NCBI GenBank assembly: GCA_017745015.1
Contig: JAGIAF010000105.1
Coordinates: 1-6,870 of the forward strand
Direction of reading: 5' to 3'
From: Bdellovibrio sp.
GTDB taxonomy: Bacteria > Bdellovibrionota > Bdellovibrionia > Bdellovibrionales > Bdellovibrionaceae
Length of the DNA: 6,870 nucleotides
Within the stretch, counting starts at the first letter, position 1, and the number at the start of each line of letters is the position of its first letter. The notes beneath the pieces are model-generated. The model saw only the letters and a list, made by a program, of their open reading frames with translations. It was not told where the DNA came from and made no database searches. The position numbers and the translations under genes are program-made. Shown in pieces: positions 1 through 6,707 of this stretch.

Positions 1-404
1 CTGATGACTTGCGTGAAGCTCCGGCTTTAGCATTGATTGAAAAATTCCTTTATTACGGTGCACGCGTACAAGCCGCTGATCCAATTGCATTGGAAGGCGC
101 TAAGAAGCTTTTAGGCTTTGATAACCGCGTGTCTTTGTTCGATAGCTTCTATGACGCTCTTAAGGGCGCTGATGTATTGGTTATCGTCACAGAATGGCCG
201 GAGTTCAAAGGCGCTGACTTCAATCAAGTGAAGTCGCTTTTGAAACGCCCGGTGATCTTTGACGGTCGTAACATCTTTACGCCAGCGGATATGGCGAAAC
301 AAGGTTTCGACTATATCAGTGTTGGTAAAGAGTCTGCATTTGGTCACCGTGCACCCGCACAGGTGCTTGCGACGAAGACTGAAAACAGCAACTGGATGAA
401 CTAG
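1..404 (+). CDS. ugd: UDP-glucose 6-dehydrogenase, C-terminal part (5' end outside window)
   Basis: The reading frame is open from the left edge (first full codon at 3) and ends at TAG 402-404, giving the last 133 residues of the protein. It opens with DDLREAP, the conserved segment at the junction to the C-terminal domain of UDP-glucose/GDP-mannose dehydrogenases. Further on are VLVIVTEWPEF and PVIFDGRNIF, both hallmark motifs of the UDP-binding C-terminal domain; the DGRN arginine normally helps bind the nucleotide sugar. The catalytic cysteine lies upstream and is not visible. The family oxidises UDP-glucose to UDP-glucuronate in the cytosol with two NAD+, supplying uronic acid for capsule, exopolysaccharide or lipopolysaccharide. 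The tail after the conserved GHRAP segment is short and ordinary. The next gene begins 17 nt downstream, so the two are probably co-transcribed. Family assignment is firm; which polysaccharide is served is unknown. Confidence 0.95.
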   Translation, partial: DDLREAPALALIEKFLYYGARVQAADPIALEGAKKLLGFDNRVSLFDSFYDALKGADVLVIVTEWPEFKGADFNQVKSLLKRPVIFDGRNIFTPADMAKQGFDYISVGKESAFGHRAPAQVLATKTENSNWMN

Positions 405-407
405 CCG

Positions 408-413
408 AAGGGG
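408..413 (+). promoter_or_regulatory. Ribosome binding site for the GTG-started 473-residue gene
   Basis: AAGGGG sits 8 nt before GTG 422, in the 17-nt gap after the dehydrogenase stop. It is the reason for choosing the GTG start; the next in-frame Met codons (residues 53-54) would remove a conserved-looking N-terminal segment. Confidence 0.6.
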
Positions 414-421
414 AAGACGCA

Positions 422-1843
422 GTGCCTGGATCACAAACCCAAATATTTGATGGCACCAGTTCAGCTGTTTTCAAAAAACAGTCGGCTTTGGGACGTTATT
501 CAAAAGTGACATTCTTCCGTCCAGAGAAGGGTTCTTTGCATGTCATCTATGACAGCGAAGCACCTTGGCTTGCCGGTATGATGAAGGAGCTCTTTGGAAC
601 TGTTCCTGAGTCTTTGACTCTCGAGCAAATCTATTGGGCTCTTCGTCGTATAAAACGCTCTTTGACTTTGCAAAGCTGGGCTCAGCAATTGGGACTGACT
701 AAAAAGAAATATCTCGGTGGCGTGCGTGAGCATTTCTACTTTGATGAACCCTCTGGTCTGTTGCGCGAGCCGGAAATCTTGATGGCGTTGGTTGCAAAGT
801 GTTTGTTTGAGAAATACACGCGCATCGAGACACGTATCGTAACTTTGCAATGTCTTAAAAATCTTAGAACTTCGTGGACGTTGGTGATCAAGATTCAAGG
901 GCAACGTCCTGTGAACTTGATCTTTGATTCCTCATTCAGACTAAAGAAGTACCACTTGGAGCATTTTGAGAACGGTCTTCTTTTGCGTAAATTCAAATTT
1001 ATCGAAGACCGAGTGATGGTCACTGTTCCCCAAGGGGAATGGACGACTCAGAAAAAATCATTGTCGATTTTCAGCCAAGCAGGTAACGAGATCAATTTTC
1101 AGATCACAGGGCGTACTCCAGCTGAAAAGCGTTTTGAAAAAGACGAAGAGACAATCAAGACAGCGGAAGCATCTCAGCTTGTACCGATGGAATTGAACTT
1201 CCATCCCTTCTGGCGTCCTTTGGGTCACACGACATTGCGTATTGGTCGCAGTCTATATGAGCTTTCAGCCACGGGTTGGAAAGCCCATAATCAAGGTGCA
1301 AATACAGCTCGCGCATTTATTTTCAATAATCCATTCTTCCGTAAGCAATTGGGTCTTTTTGCGGATCAGGGCATGCCGCCAATGTCCTTGGGTGTGACGT
1401 TGTTGGTGCCTAAGCATAAGATCGATGTCCTGCAGGTGATTTTGGAAAACTTGGCTGCAGCTCAAGGTTCTCAGAAGGAAAAATTCAGCCTTTTGAAGAA
1501 TAACTGCAACCAGGGCATCGTGCGTGTCCTGACTCAAGCCGGAATCGAAGGCTTCGATTACAGTGGGTATCTGGAATTCAGCACTGTTTTGACTTACAGA
1601 AATCTCTTGTTGAATGCGCAGCATCCTGTTGAGGGCGTTCGCATCTATCCTCTTCCGAACACAATCTTGGAAGAGAACACGGTTCGGTCATGGATTCCTC
1701 ATTTGCTTTACAGAAATAATAACGTCTCGCGCGAATTGCGCAGAGCTTTGCCGGTATTCCCTCGCGACATCCTCTTTATCAGGTGGAAACAGTTGGTCGC
1801 CTATGTTCAGGGGCTGGTGGGAGATCGTCATGTTGAACTTTAA
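422..1843 (+). CDS. Hypothetical protein with DUF4105-like (permuted NlpC/P60, papain-fold) C-terminal half
   Basis: This 473-residue protein is not one I recognise as a named gene. The GTG start at 422 is preceded by AAGGGG at 408-413, 8 nt away, which supports it. There is no signal peptide or clear membrane segment, so it is probably cytoplasmic unless exported in an unusual way. Residues 1-250 are rich in Lys, Arg and aromatics and match nothing I can name. Residues about 258-395 resemble DUF4105 and related permuted NlpC/P60 proteins: GHTTLRIG with His269, a Gly/Asn-rich stretch, then LLKNNCNQGIV with Asn361-Cys362. In such permuted papain folds the His precedes the Cys, and the pair forms a hydrolase or acyltransferase dyad. 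Catalysis is inferred only. Its last 14 nt overlap the next gene, indicating translational coupling. The gene is certainly real; the fold call is moderate. Confidence 0.85.
   Translation: MPGSQTQIFDGTSSAVFKKQSALGRYSKVTFFRPEKGSLHVIYDSEAPWLAGMMKELFGTVPESLTLEQIYWALRRIKRSLTLQSWAQQLGLTKKKYLGGVREHFYFDEPSGLLREPEILMALVAKCLFEKYTRIETRIVTLQCLKNLRTSWTLVIKIQGQRPVNLIFDSSFRLKKYHLEHFENGLLLRKFKFIEDRVMVTVPQGEWTTQKKSLSIFSQAGNEINFQITGRTPAEKRFEKDEETIKTAEASQLVPMELNFHPFWRPLGHTTLRIGRSLYELSATGWKAHNQGANTARAFIFNNPFFRKQLGLFADQGMPPMSLGVTLLVPKHKIDVLQVILENLAAAQGSQKEKFSLLKNNCNQGIVRVLTQAGIEGFDYSGYLEFSTVLTYRNLLLNAQHPVEGVRIYPLPNTILEENTVRSWIPHLLYRNNNVSRELRRALPVFPRDILFIRWKQLVAYVQGLVGDRHVEL
1819..1823 (+). promoter_or_regulatory. 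Ribosome binding site deciding the start at 1830
   Basis: GGGAG lies 6 nt before ATG 1830, inside the end of the previous coding region. Together with the signal peptide that begins exactly at this ATG, it fixes the start against the longer open frame that reaches back to 1614. Confidence 0.7.
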
Positions 1844-2411
1844 GGTGTTAGTTCTTTCGGTATTGGGATTTTCCGGAGCGGCACAGGCGACTCCGGTTTA
1901 TAAATACGTTTTGCAAGGCAATGATGTCATTGCTGATAAATGCGTGGATGATGGCGAGAAGATCGCAAGTAAAATCAATTTGTCCTTCTCGGCTCCGGCA
2001 ACGGATGCGACGCAAATGCGTCTGCGCGTGAAAGCTTGTACCATTAAGTTAGGTCTTAAAAAGTTGAGCTTCAACTTCAATATCCCAGTAAAACTTTTGA
2101 ACGAAGAGTTCCTTTTGGCTTTGCCAATGAACCACACTCAAAAAGTGGGCGAGAATGTTTGGGTGACTCGTGAAGTGAACAACAAGAACACAGCTGTGTT
2201 CTCGATTGCGCCAGCTTCCTTTGGTCAACAAGCAGATGGCGTGACGATGATTCGTTTCACTGTGGCTTTGGATCCTAAAGACCGCCGCAACCTTATGGAT
2301 CTTACTCACGAGAAGTTCATGTGGTCAGGTCTTCATATCGTCTATAAAAAAGGTTTCTTAATGCCAAACGTAATTTTACATGGCGATTTGAAATTGGTGG
2401 AAGAGGAATAG
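1830..2411 (+). CDS. Exported hypothetical protein (Sec signal peptide), 193 residues
   Basis: The start is ATG 1830, preceded by GGGAG at 1819-1823 with 6 nt spacing. The frame is open back to 1614, but that extension lies inside the preceding gene and has no signal character. The first 20 residues form a classic Sec signal peptide: a Lys at position 5, a hydrophobic core (VLVLSVLGFSG) and an AQA cleavage site, giving a mature protein starting near Thr21. The mature part of about 173 residues has alternating hydrophobic/polar stretches suggesting a beta-rich fold. It has two cysteines, Cys38 and Cys70, which could form a disulphide in the periplasm. No lipobox and no transmembrane segment are visible. 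I recognise no family. It overlaps the preceding gene by 14 nt and ends 7 nt before the TolC-type gene, so it is probably made with the exporter; a periplasmic accessory or secreted client role is inference. Confidence 0.85.
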   Translation: MLNFKVLVLSVLGFSGAAQATPVYKYVLQGNDVIADKCVDDGEKIASKINLSFSAPATDATQMRLRVKACTIKLGLKKLSFNFNIPVKLLNEEFLLALPMNHTQKVGENVWVTREVNNKNTAVFSIAPASFGQQADGVTMIRFTVALDPKDRRNLMDLTHEKFMWSGLHIVYKKGFLMPNVILHGDLKLVEEE

Positions 2412-2418
2412 TCGACAG

Positions 2419-3660
2419 ATGCGTTTAGTTTTGATTCTTATTTTAGCAACAGCTTCTGTAAGCCAAGGTGCAACGACCTTGGAGTGGAGTTCTTTGCTCA
2501 GAAAAGTCTATGATCAAAACTCTGACCTTCAATCGTTGGTCAGAAGCAGGGATGCGGCTCAGTACCAAAGATCTGCAGTGAAGTCAGATTATATGCCTTC
2601 GCTTTTTGCGTTCGGTGACCGCACCCGCGAAGAGCAGGAGACTTCGCTTTTAAATAAGGATCTGACGACGGATACCTATGGTTTAAAAGCTTCCTGGAAC
2701 CTCTTTAACGGTTTCTCTACTTACAACACAGTTCGTAAGTACAATTTTGAAGAAAGACAGGCAGAGTCGCAAATTCGCACGAAAATGGCGGATCTTCGCT
2801 ATGACCTGCGCCGGGCTTACTTCCAGATGTTGATTTCTCAACGTGCTCAAAGAACGTGGAGTAAGCTATTGCGTCTGCAAACGGATCAATTGTCTGTTGT
2901 GCAGATCAAGTACAACAACGGGGGGGAAGCCCTTTGGTCGGTGGAACTTTCTAAAGCCAATGTGGAAGTGACTAAGGCGACAATTGAGTTGGAAGTGAAT
3001 AACTTCAATACCGCTAAAAAGGACGTGGAAGTTCTTTTGGGCGAACCACTTCCAGAAGAGATCATTCTTAATGACGATATCGACTCGCAGTTGAAAATGA
3101 ATGTGAAGGGTGAAGTCACTGACGCTCATCCGGACTTGATGTTTTTGCAAGATCAAGTCAATGAGGCTTGGGCAGATTCAGCGATTCAAAAAGCGGGATT
3201 CTCTCCGAACCTGCGTGCGAATTTGCAATGGGCCAAGGCCAAACCAGAAGACCAAGAGACAGTGAATGACAATCGCTTCAGCTTGACGTTGACGTTGCCA
3301 CTTTTTGAAGGCTTCTCGACGATCAATCAAACGTCTCGCACTCGTGCGGTGGCCTTGTCTCGTGAGTTCACTTTGCGCGACAGCCGCCTGCGTTTGCTTA
3401 AGAATGTCGAGCAAGCACGTTCTTTGTTCGTTGCGAACTTGACGTACTTGCGTGCGAAAGAATTAGAAGTCAAAGCGACCAATATGTGGTCGGGAACAAT
3501 TGAAAAACAATATCGCCTGGGTGTTCGTAAGTATTCTGACTGGGACCAGGCGCAAACAAAGATGATCACGAGCGAGAGAGATTACCTCAAATCTTTGCGT
3601 GACACCCTTGATAGCCGTATCACTTTGGAAAAAGCATTGGCTGTGACGGAGGCCTTGTGA
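2419..3660 (+). CDS. TolC-family outer-membrane efflux channel
   Basis: This 413-residue protein has a signal peptide (hydrophobic core LVLILILATASV, cleavage near residues 17-18) and the two-fold internal repeat typical of outer-membrane factors. The repeat shows as matching segments at about 91-106 (WNLFNGFSTYNTVR) and 293-307 (LPLFEGFSTINQTSR), each a beta-strand followed by the start of a long helix. The stretches between, about 105-210 and 303-410, are long amphipathic helices rich in Lys, Glu, Arg and Leu that would build the periplasmic tunnel. The length fits the family (roughly 400-480). The product should trimerise in the outer membrane and form the exit duct for the adaptor and ABC pump encoded next. 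AGAGGAA at 2402-2408, overlapping the previous stop codon, is its ribosome binding site. Its stop overlaps the next start (GTGA). Family call is firm; substrate unknown. Confidence 0.93.
   Translation: MRLVLILILATASVSQGATTLEWSSLLRKVYDQNSDLQSLVRSRDAAQYQRSAVKSDYMPSLFAFGDRTREEQETSLLNKDLTTDTYGLKASWNLFNGFSTYNTVRKYNFEERQAESQIRTKMADLRYDLRRAYFQMLISQRAQRTWSKLLRLQTDQLSVVQIKYNNGGEALWSVELSKANVEVTKATIELEVNNFNTAKKDVEVLLGEPLPEEIILNDDIDSQLKMNVKGEVTDAHPDLMFLQDQVNEAWADSAIQKAGFSPNLRANLQWAKAKPEDQETVNDNRFSLTLTLPLFEGFSTINQTSRTRAVALSREFTLRDSRLRLLKNVEQARSLFVANLTYLRAKELEVKATNMWSGTIEKQYRLGVRKYSDWDQAQTKMITSERDYLKSLRDTLDSRITLEKALAVTEAL
3648..3652 (+). promoter_or_regulatory. Ribosome binding site for the GTG-started adaptor gene
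   Basis: GGAGG, a near-perfect Shine-Dalgarno core, lies 4 nt before GTG 3657 inside the end of the TolC-type gene. The spacing is short, but with the GTGA stop/start overlap it supports coupled translation and the GTG start. Confidence 0.6.
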
Positions 3661-4601
3661 AAAAACAATGGATAATTGTGGCGGTTCTATCGTTACTTGT
3701 AGCGGGATTTGTAGGTTACCGCGTAACGAACAAGACTGCGAAAACAGAGTGGAAACAGATCGAGCCAGTTGAAACTGAGTTGGTCGTGAAAGTTTCTGCC
3801 AACGGTTCAGTGACACCGCAGAATAAAGTGGTTGTCAGTACACCTATCGCAGGCCGTGTTGATAAGGTCTTGGTAGAAGAAGGCGCGAAGGTTCGTAAGG
3901 GCCAACAGCTTGCACTTTTATCATCTAGCGACCGTGTGGCGTTGATGGATTCTATCCATGACGGAGTAGACTCTGCAGAACGCACTCGCCTGCAAGAGAT
4001 GTATCGTCCGACACCTATCTTGGCTCCAGCGACAGGGACCATCGTATTGCGCGCTGTGAATCAAGGTCAGACAGTGACTCAAGAGAGCACTTTGCTTCAG
4101 ATCTCTGATAAATTGATCGTGATCTCTAAAGTGGATGAGACTGACATTGCCAAAGTTCATGTGGGTCAAGAAGTTGATATTTCTATCGATGCTTACTCTT
4201 CAGAGAAATACCCAGGCGTTGTAGATCGTATCGGTCAACAAAGTACTGTGACTAACAATGTAACGACTTACGATGTGTTCATTTCTCCGAAGGAGACGTT
4301 CCCGGATCGCATAAAGTCCGGTATGTCTTCAAATGTTGATTACATGATCTCTAAAAAAGAGAAAGCATTGGTTATTCCGTCTTGGTTGTCAGAAGGCCGC
4401 AAGAACACGAAAGTGGAATTGATGGTGGCAACTGCGGATGGTCCTGCAAAACGTGAAGTTCAATTGGGTGAATCCAACGGTGAGGCTGTAGAAGTCCTTA
4501 ACGGTTTGAGCTTGAACGATCAAGTTATGTATAAGCCTGTAAGCTATGAAACTGAAACTAAAGGTGTTCCGTTCAACGTTATGGGCGGCAAGAAGAGATA
4601 A
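3657..4601 (+). CDS. Periplasmic membrane-fusion (adaptor) protein of a MacA/HlyD-type ABC exporter, with short hairpin
   Basis: This 314-residue protein links an inner-membrane ABC pump to an outer-membrane channel. It starts at GTG 3657, overlapping the previous stop by 4 nt. Residues 5-21 form one hydrophobic segment that probably anchors it in the inner membrane; no lipobox is seen. A split biotinyl-lipoyl-like domain follows: first half about 56-89 (STPIAGRVDKVLVEEGAKV with KGQQL), second half about 120-149 (ILAPATGTIV, then GQTV). A beta-barrel at about 150-235 includes DETDIAKVHVGQEVDI and the SGMSSNVDY strand, and a membrane-proximal domain covers about 236-300. Only about 30 residues (90-119) lie between the lipoyl halves, where E. 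coli MacA (about 371 residues) has a long coiled-coil hairpin. The lipoyl lysine is not expected in this family. The gene before (TolC type) and after (MacB type) fit the role fully. Confidence 0.92.
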   Translation: MKKQWIIVAVLSLLVAGFVGYRVTNKTAKTEWKQIEPVETELVVKVSANGSVTPQNKVVVSTPIAGRVDKVLVEEGAKVRKGQQLALLSSSDRVALMDSIHDGVDSAERTRLQEMYRPTPILAPATGTIVLRAVNQGQTVTQESTLLQISDKLIVISKVDETDIAKVHVGQEVDISIDAYSSEKYPGVVDRIGQQSTVTNNVTTYDVFISPKETFPDRIKSGMSSNVDYMISKKEKALVIPSWLSEGRKNTKVELMVATADGPAKREVQLGESNGEAVEVLNGLSLNDQVMYKPVSYETETKGVPFNVMGGKKR

Positions 4602-6580
4602 TGAAGCCTTTAATCAGCGTGCGCAATCTTGTTAAAGAATACATCACCGACGTCGGTGATGGCGAACGCATTGAGGTGAAAGCTCTTGCCGGAGTGGACC
4701 TTGATATCTATCAAGGTGAGTTCGTGGCGATTATGGGACCTTCGGGTTCCGGTAAATCCACTTTGATGCAGATCCTAGGTTTGCTCGATCGTTCTACTGG
4801 TGGTCAGTACCTTCTGAATGGCCAAGACATTTCTAAAATGAACGATGATCAGACGGCGGAACTGCGTTCCCATCTGATTGGCTTCGTATTCCAGTTTTTC
4901 AATCTATTACCGCGTTCTACATGTATCGACAACGTGGCGTTGCCTATCATCTATTCTGGTGGCGAGAATCCTCAAGAAAGGGCCATTGAGCTCTTAAAGA
5001 CTGTGGATTTAGGCCATCGTTTGACTCACAGACCTGGACAGCTTTCTGGGGGGCAGCAGCAGCGTGTGGCCATTGCCCGTGCTTTGGCTAACAATCCTAA
5101 GATTATCTTTGCCGATGAGCCGACGGGGAATATCTCTTCTCAGCAAACAGAAGAGGTTCTGAATCTTCTCGATGATCTCAATAAAAAAGGCGTGACGATT
5201 ATTCTAGTGACCCATGAGCCTGAAGTGGCAAAGAAAGCCCGTCGTTTGATCACGGTCAAAGACGGTCTGGTGGTGGGCGATGATGTCTTGCAATCTCCTG
5301 TAATTCGCTGTGAATCTCCAGGCGAAATTCCACAAAAGCAAGCCGCGGATCCTTTTCATTGGAAGCGTTTGCGTGAAAGCTTGCGCATGGCTTGGGGTGC
5401 TTTGACTCTGAATCTGTTGCGTACAGCCTTAGCGACCTTGGGAGTGATGATTGGTATCGCGTCCTTCGTTGCGATGGTGGCAATCGGTGAGGGCGCGAAA
5501 AAAGCCGTCGGTGACATGATTTCTTCTTTGGGCACGAACATTTTAAATATTCGTGCTGTGAATCCACGCAGTGCCAAGGGAACAAGTGAGAACTTTAGAA
5601 AATTTGAAATGAATGACTTTGAGGCTCTTCAGCAGTTCTCAAAATCAATTCCGGCAATTAAAGCTGTCGATGCCCAAGTTTATGGGGATGCGACGATCTC
5701 TTATCAGAATAAGAACTCCATGACGGAAATGGTGGCGGCGACGCCGACTATTGAAGAAATGCAGAATTTCAAACCGGTGATGGGACGTTTCTTTACTGAC
5801 GAAGAAAACCACATGCAGGCCCGGGTTGTCTTGGTGGGACAGACCGTAGCGCAGAATCTTTTCGGCGATCAAAACCCCGTGGGTTCTATGATTAAGATCA
5901 ATCGCGCGGAATATCAGGTCATCGGTCTTTTGCCACGTAAAGGTGCGACCGCTTACAAGGATCGCGATGATATGATCATCGTGCCTTTGCGTACGGGTTT
6001 GAATCGCATCATGGGTCGAAGAACTCTGGGAGTTATGACCGTCGAAGCTCAAGATTCGGCTTCGATCAATCGTGCGCAATTGGTGGTGGATGATTGGATG
6101 TTCAATCAACGCCAGCTTAAGAGTGGCGAGCCAAAAAACTATGATATTCGCAATATGAACGATATCCAGCAACTTTATACGCAATCAACGGGAATCATTT
6201 CGTCCATGTTGAAAGCGATTTCGGTGGTAGCCCTTTTGGTGGGTGGTATCGGGATCATGAACGTGATGTTTGTTTCTGTTAAAGAAAGAACTCGCGAAGT
6301 GGGTTTAAGAAAAGCTATCGGGGGTAAGCGCACTGACATTCTCTCTCAGTTCTTGGTCGAGTCCGTGCTTATCGGCTTATTCGGTGGTGTTGTCGGAACT
6401 ATCTTAGGTTATTTCTTATCAATCGCAGCGGCCGAGTGGTTGGATTGGGCGACATTGTTCTCGATGGGCTCAGTTGTTATCGCCTTTGCATTCTCATTCG
6501 TTGTTGGTTTGGTGTTTGGTCTATGGCCAGCCAAACAAGCTTCCGAGCTTTCTCCAATCGAAGCTCTTCGTTACGAATAG
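4601..6580 (+). CDS. macB: MacB-type ABC exporter, fused ATPase and permease
   Basis: At 659 residues this is close to E. coli MacB (648). The N-terminal ATPase domain has Walker A GPSGSGKST (46-54), Q-loop Gln98, signature LSGGQQQR (148-155), Walker B IIFADE (168-173) and H-loop His205. The D-loop reads NISS (177-180) instead of the usual NLDS or ALDS, so its aspartate is replaced by Ser179. A linker (about 225-255) leads to the MacB/FtsX-type membrane domain: TM1 about 272-294, a large periplasmic domain about 295-535, then TM2 (about 537-558), TM3 (585-612) and TM4 (622-643). The loop after TM2 carries KERTREVGLRKAIGGKR, and the end is PIEALRYE, both typical. The family is a dimeric mechanotransmission pump that ejects periplasmic substrates (macrolides, peptides, lipoproteins) through the adaptor and TolC. 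The ATG shares one base with the preceding stop (TAATG). The symbol is by family; the substrate is unknown. Confidence 0.93.
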   Translation: MKPLISVRNLVKEYITDVGDGERIEVKALAGVDLDIYQGEFVAIMGPSGSGKSTLMQILGLLDRSTGGQYLLNGQDISKMNDDQTAELRSHLIGFVFQFFNLLPRSTCIDNVALPIIYSGGENPQERAIELLKTVDLGHRLTHRPGQLSGGQQQRVAIARALANNPKIIFADEPTGNISSQQTEEVLNLLDDLNKKGVTIILVTHEPEVAKKARRLITVKDGLVVGDDVLQSPVIRCESPGEIPQKQAADPFHWKRLRESLRMAWGALTLNLLRTALATLGVMIGIASFVAMVAIGEGAKKAVGDMISSLGTNILNIRAVNPRSAKGTSENFRKFEMNDFEALQQFSKSIPAIKAVDAQVYGDATISYQNKNSMTEMVAATPTIEEMQNFKPVMGRFFTDEENHMQARVVLVGQTVAQNLFGDQNPVGSMIKINRAEYQVIGLLPRKGATAYKDRDDMIIVPLRTGLNRIMGRRTLGVMTVEAQDSASINRAQLVVDDWMFNQRQLKSGEPKNYDIRNMNDIQQLYTQSTGIISSMLKAISVVALLVGGIGIMNVMFVSVKERTREVGLRKAIGGKRTDILSQFLVESVLIGLFGGVVGTILGYFLSIAAAEWLDWATLFSMGSVVIAFAFSFVVGLVFGLWPAKQASELSPIEALRYE

Positions 6581-6687
6581 GTACGGACTTACTTTCCTTC
6601 AAAATTTAGACAAAAAAAAGGACTTCGGAAAAAACCGAAGTCCTTTTTTTTGACGCCTATTTGCTACCAAAAGTGTGTCCGTACCTA
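6578..6687. repeat. Large imperfect palindrome with perfect 11-nt ends, containing the terminator
   Basis: TAGGTACGGAC at 6578-6588 is exactly the reverse complement of GTCCGTACCTA at 6677-6687. Read inward, the arms continue to match: two differences, then ACTTT, a diverged middle that includes similar A/T-rich stretches, and finally the perfect 17-bp terminator stem. The arms are 51 and 53 nt around a 6-nt loop. The left end includes the TAG stop codon of the ABC transporter. The shape fits a non-autonomous foldback/MITE-like element or an extended terminator structure; the ends begin and finish with TA, which would suit TA target-site duplication. Confidence 0.7.
6612..6651. terminator. 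Bidirectional intrinsic terminator between convergent genes
   Basis: The left arm is eight A then GGACTTCGG (6612-6628), the loop is six A (6629-6634), and the right arm is CCGAAGTCC then eight T (6635-6651). The 17-bp stem is perfect, with a 9-bp GC-containing core. Because both flanks are homopolymer tracts, the RNA ends in a U-run on either strand. It would stop transcripts from the exporter operon on the plus strand and from the lyase-like gene on the minus strand. Confidence 0.93.
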
Positions 6688-6707
6688 AAGGCCTAGCGAA
6701 GGCCTTT
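6687..6707. repeat. Small inverted repeat around the stop codon of the minus-strand gene
   Basis: AAAGGCC (6687-6693) pairs with GGCCTTT (6701-6707) around a 7-nt loop. On the minus strand the TAG stop (6695-6693) straddles the loop edge. It lacks a long T-run, so on its own it would be a weak terminator; it may protect the 3' end of the message or be chance. Confidence 0.45.

Noticed and set aside
500..904. 134-residue minus-strand frame within the 473-residue gene
   Set aside because: It is antisense to a gene with its own ribosome binding site and operon context, and its translation shows no domain or start signal.
1614..1829. In-frame upstream extension of the exported protein
   Set aside because: It lies inside the preceding gene, and the ATG at 1830 has a good ribosome binding site and begins a textbook signal peptide.
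2920..2926. Run of seven G in the TolC-type gene, as a possible phase-variation tract
   Set aside because: The frame is intact through it (Gly-Gly-Glu), it sits in a plausible helical region, and seven G is short for a contingency locus. Worth only a check for sequencing slippage.
5047..5052. Run of six G in the transporter gene
   Set aside because: It simply encodes the Gly-Gly of the conserved LSGGQ signature.
5645..6184. 179-residue open frame on the minus strand inside the transporter gene
   Set aside because: It lies wholly antisense to the periplasmic domain of a well-supported MacB-type protein, has His/Arg/Ile-rich low-information sequence, and shows no recognisable motif.
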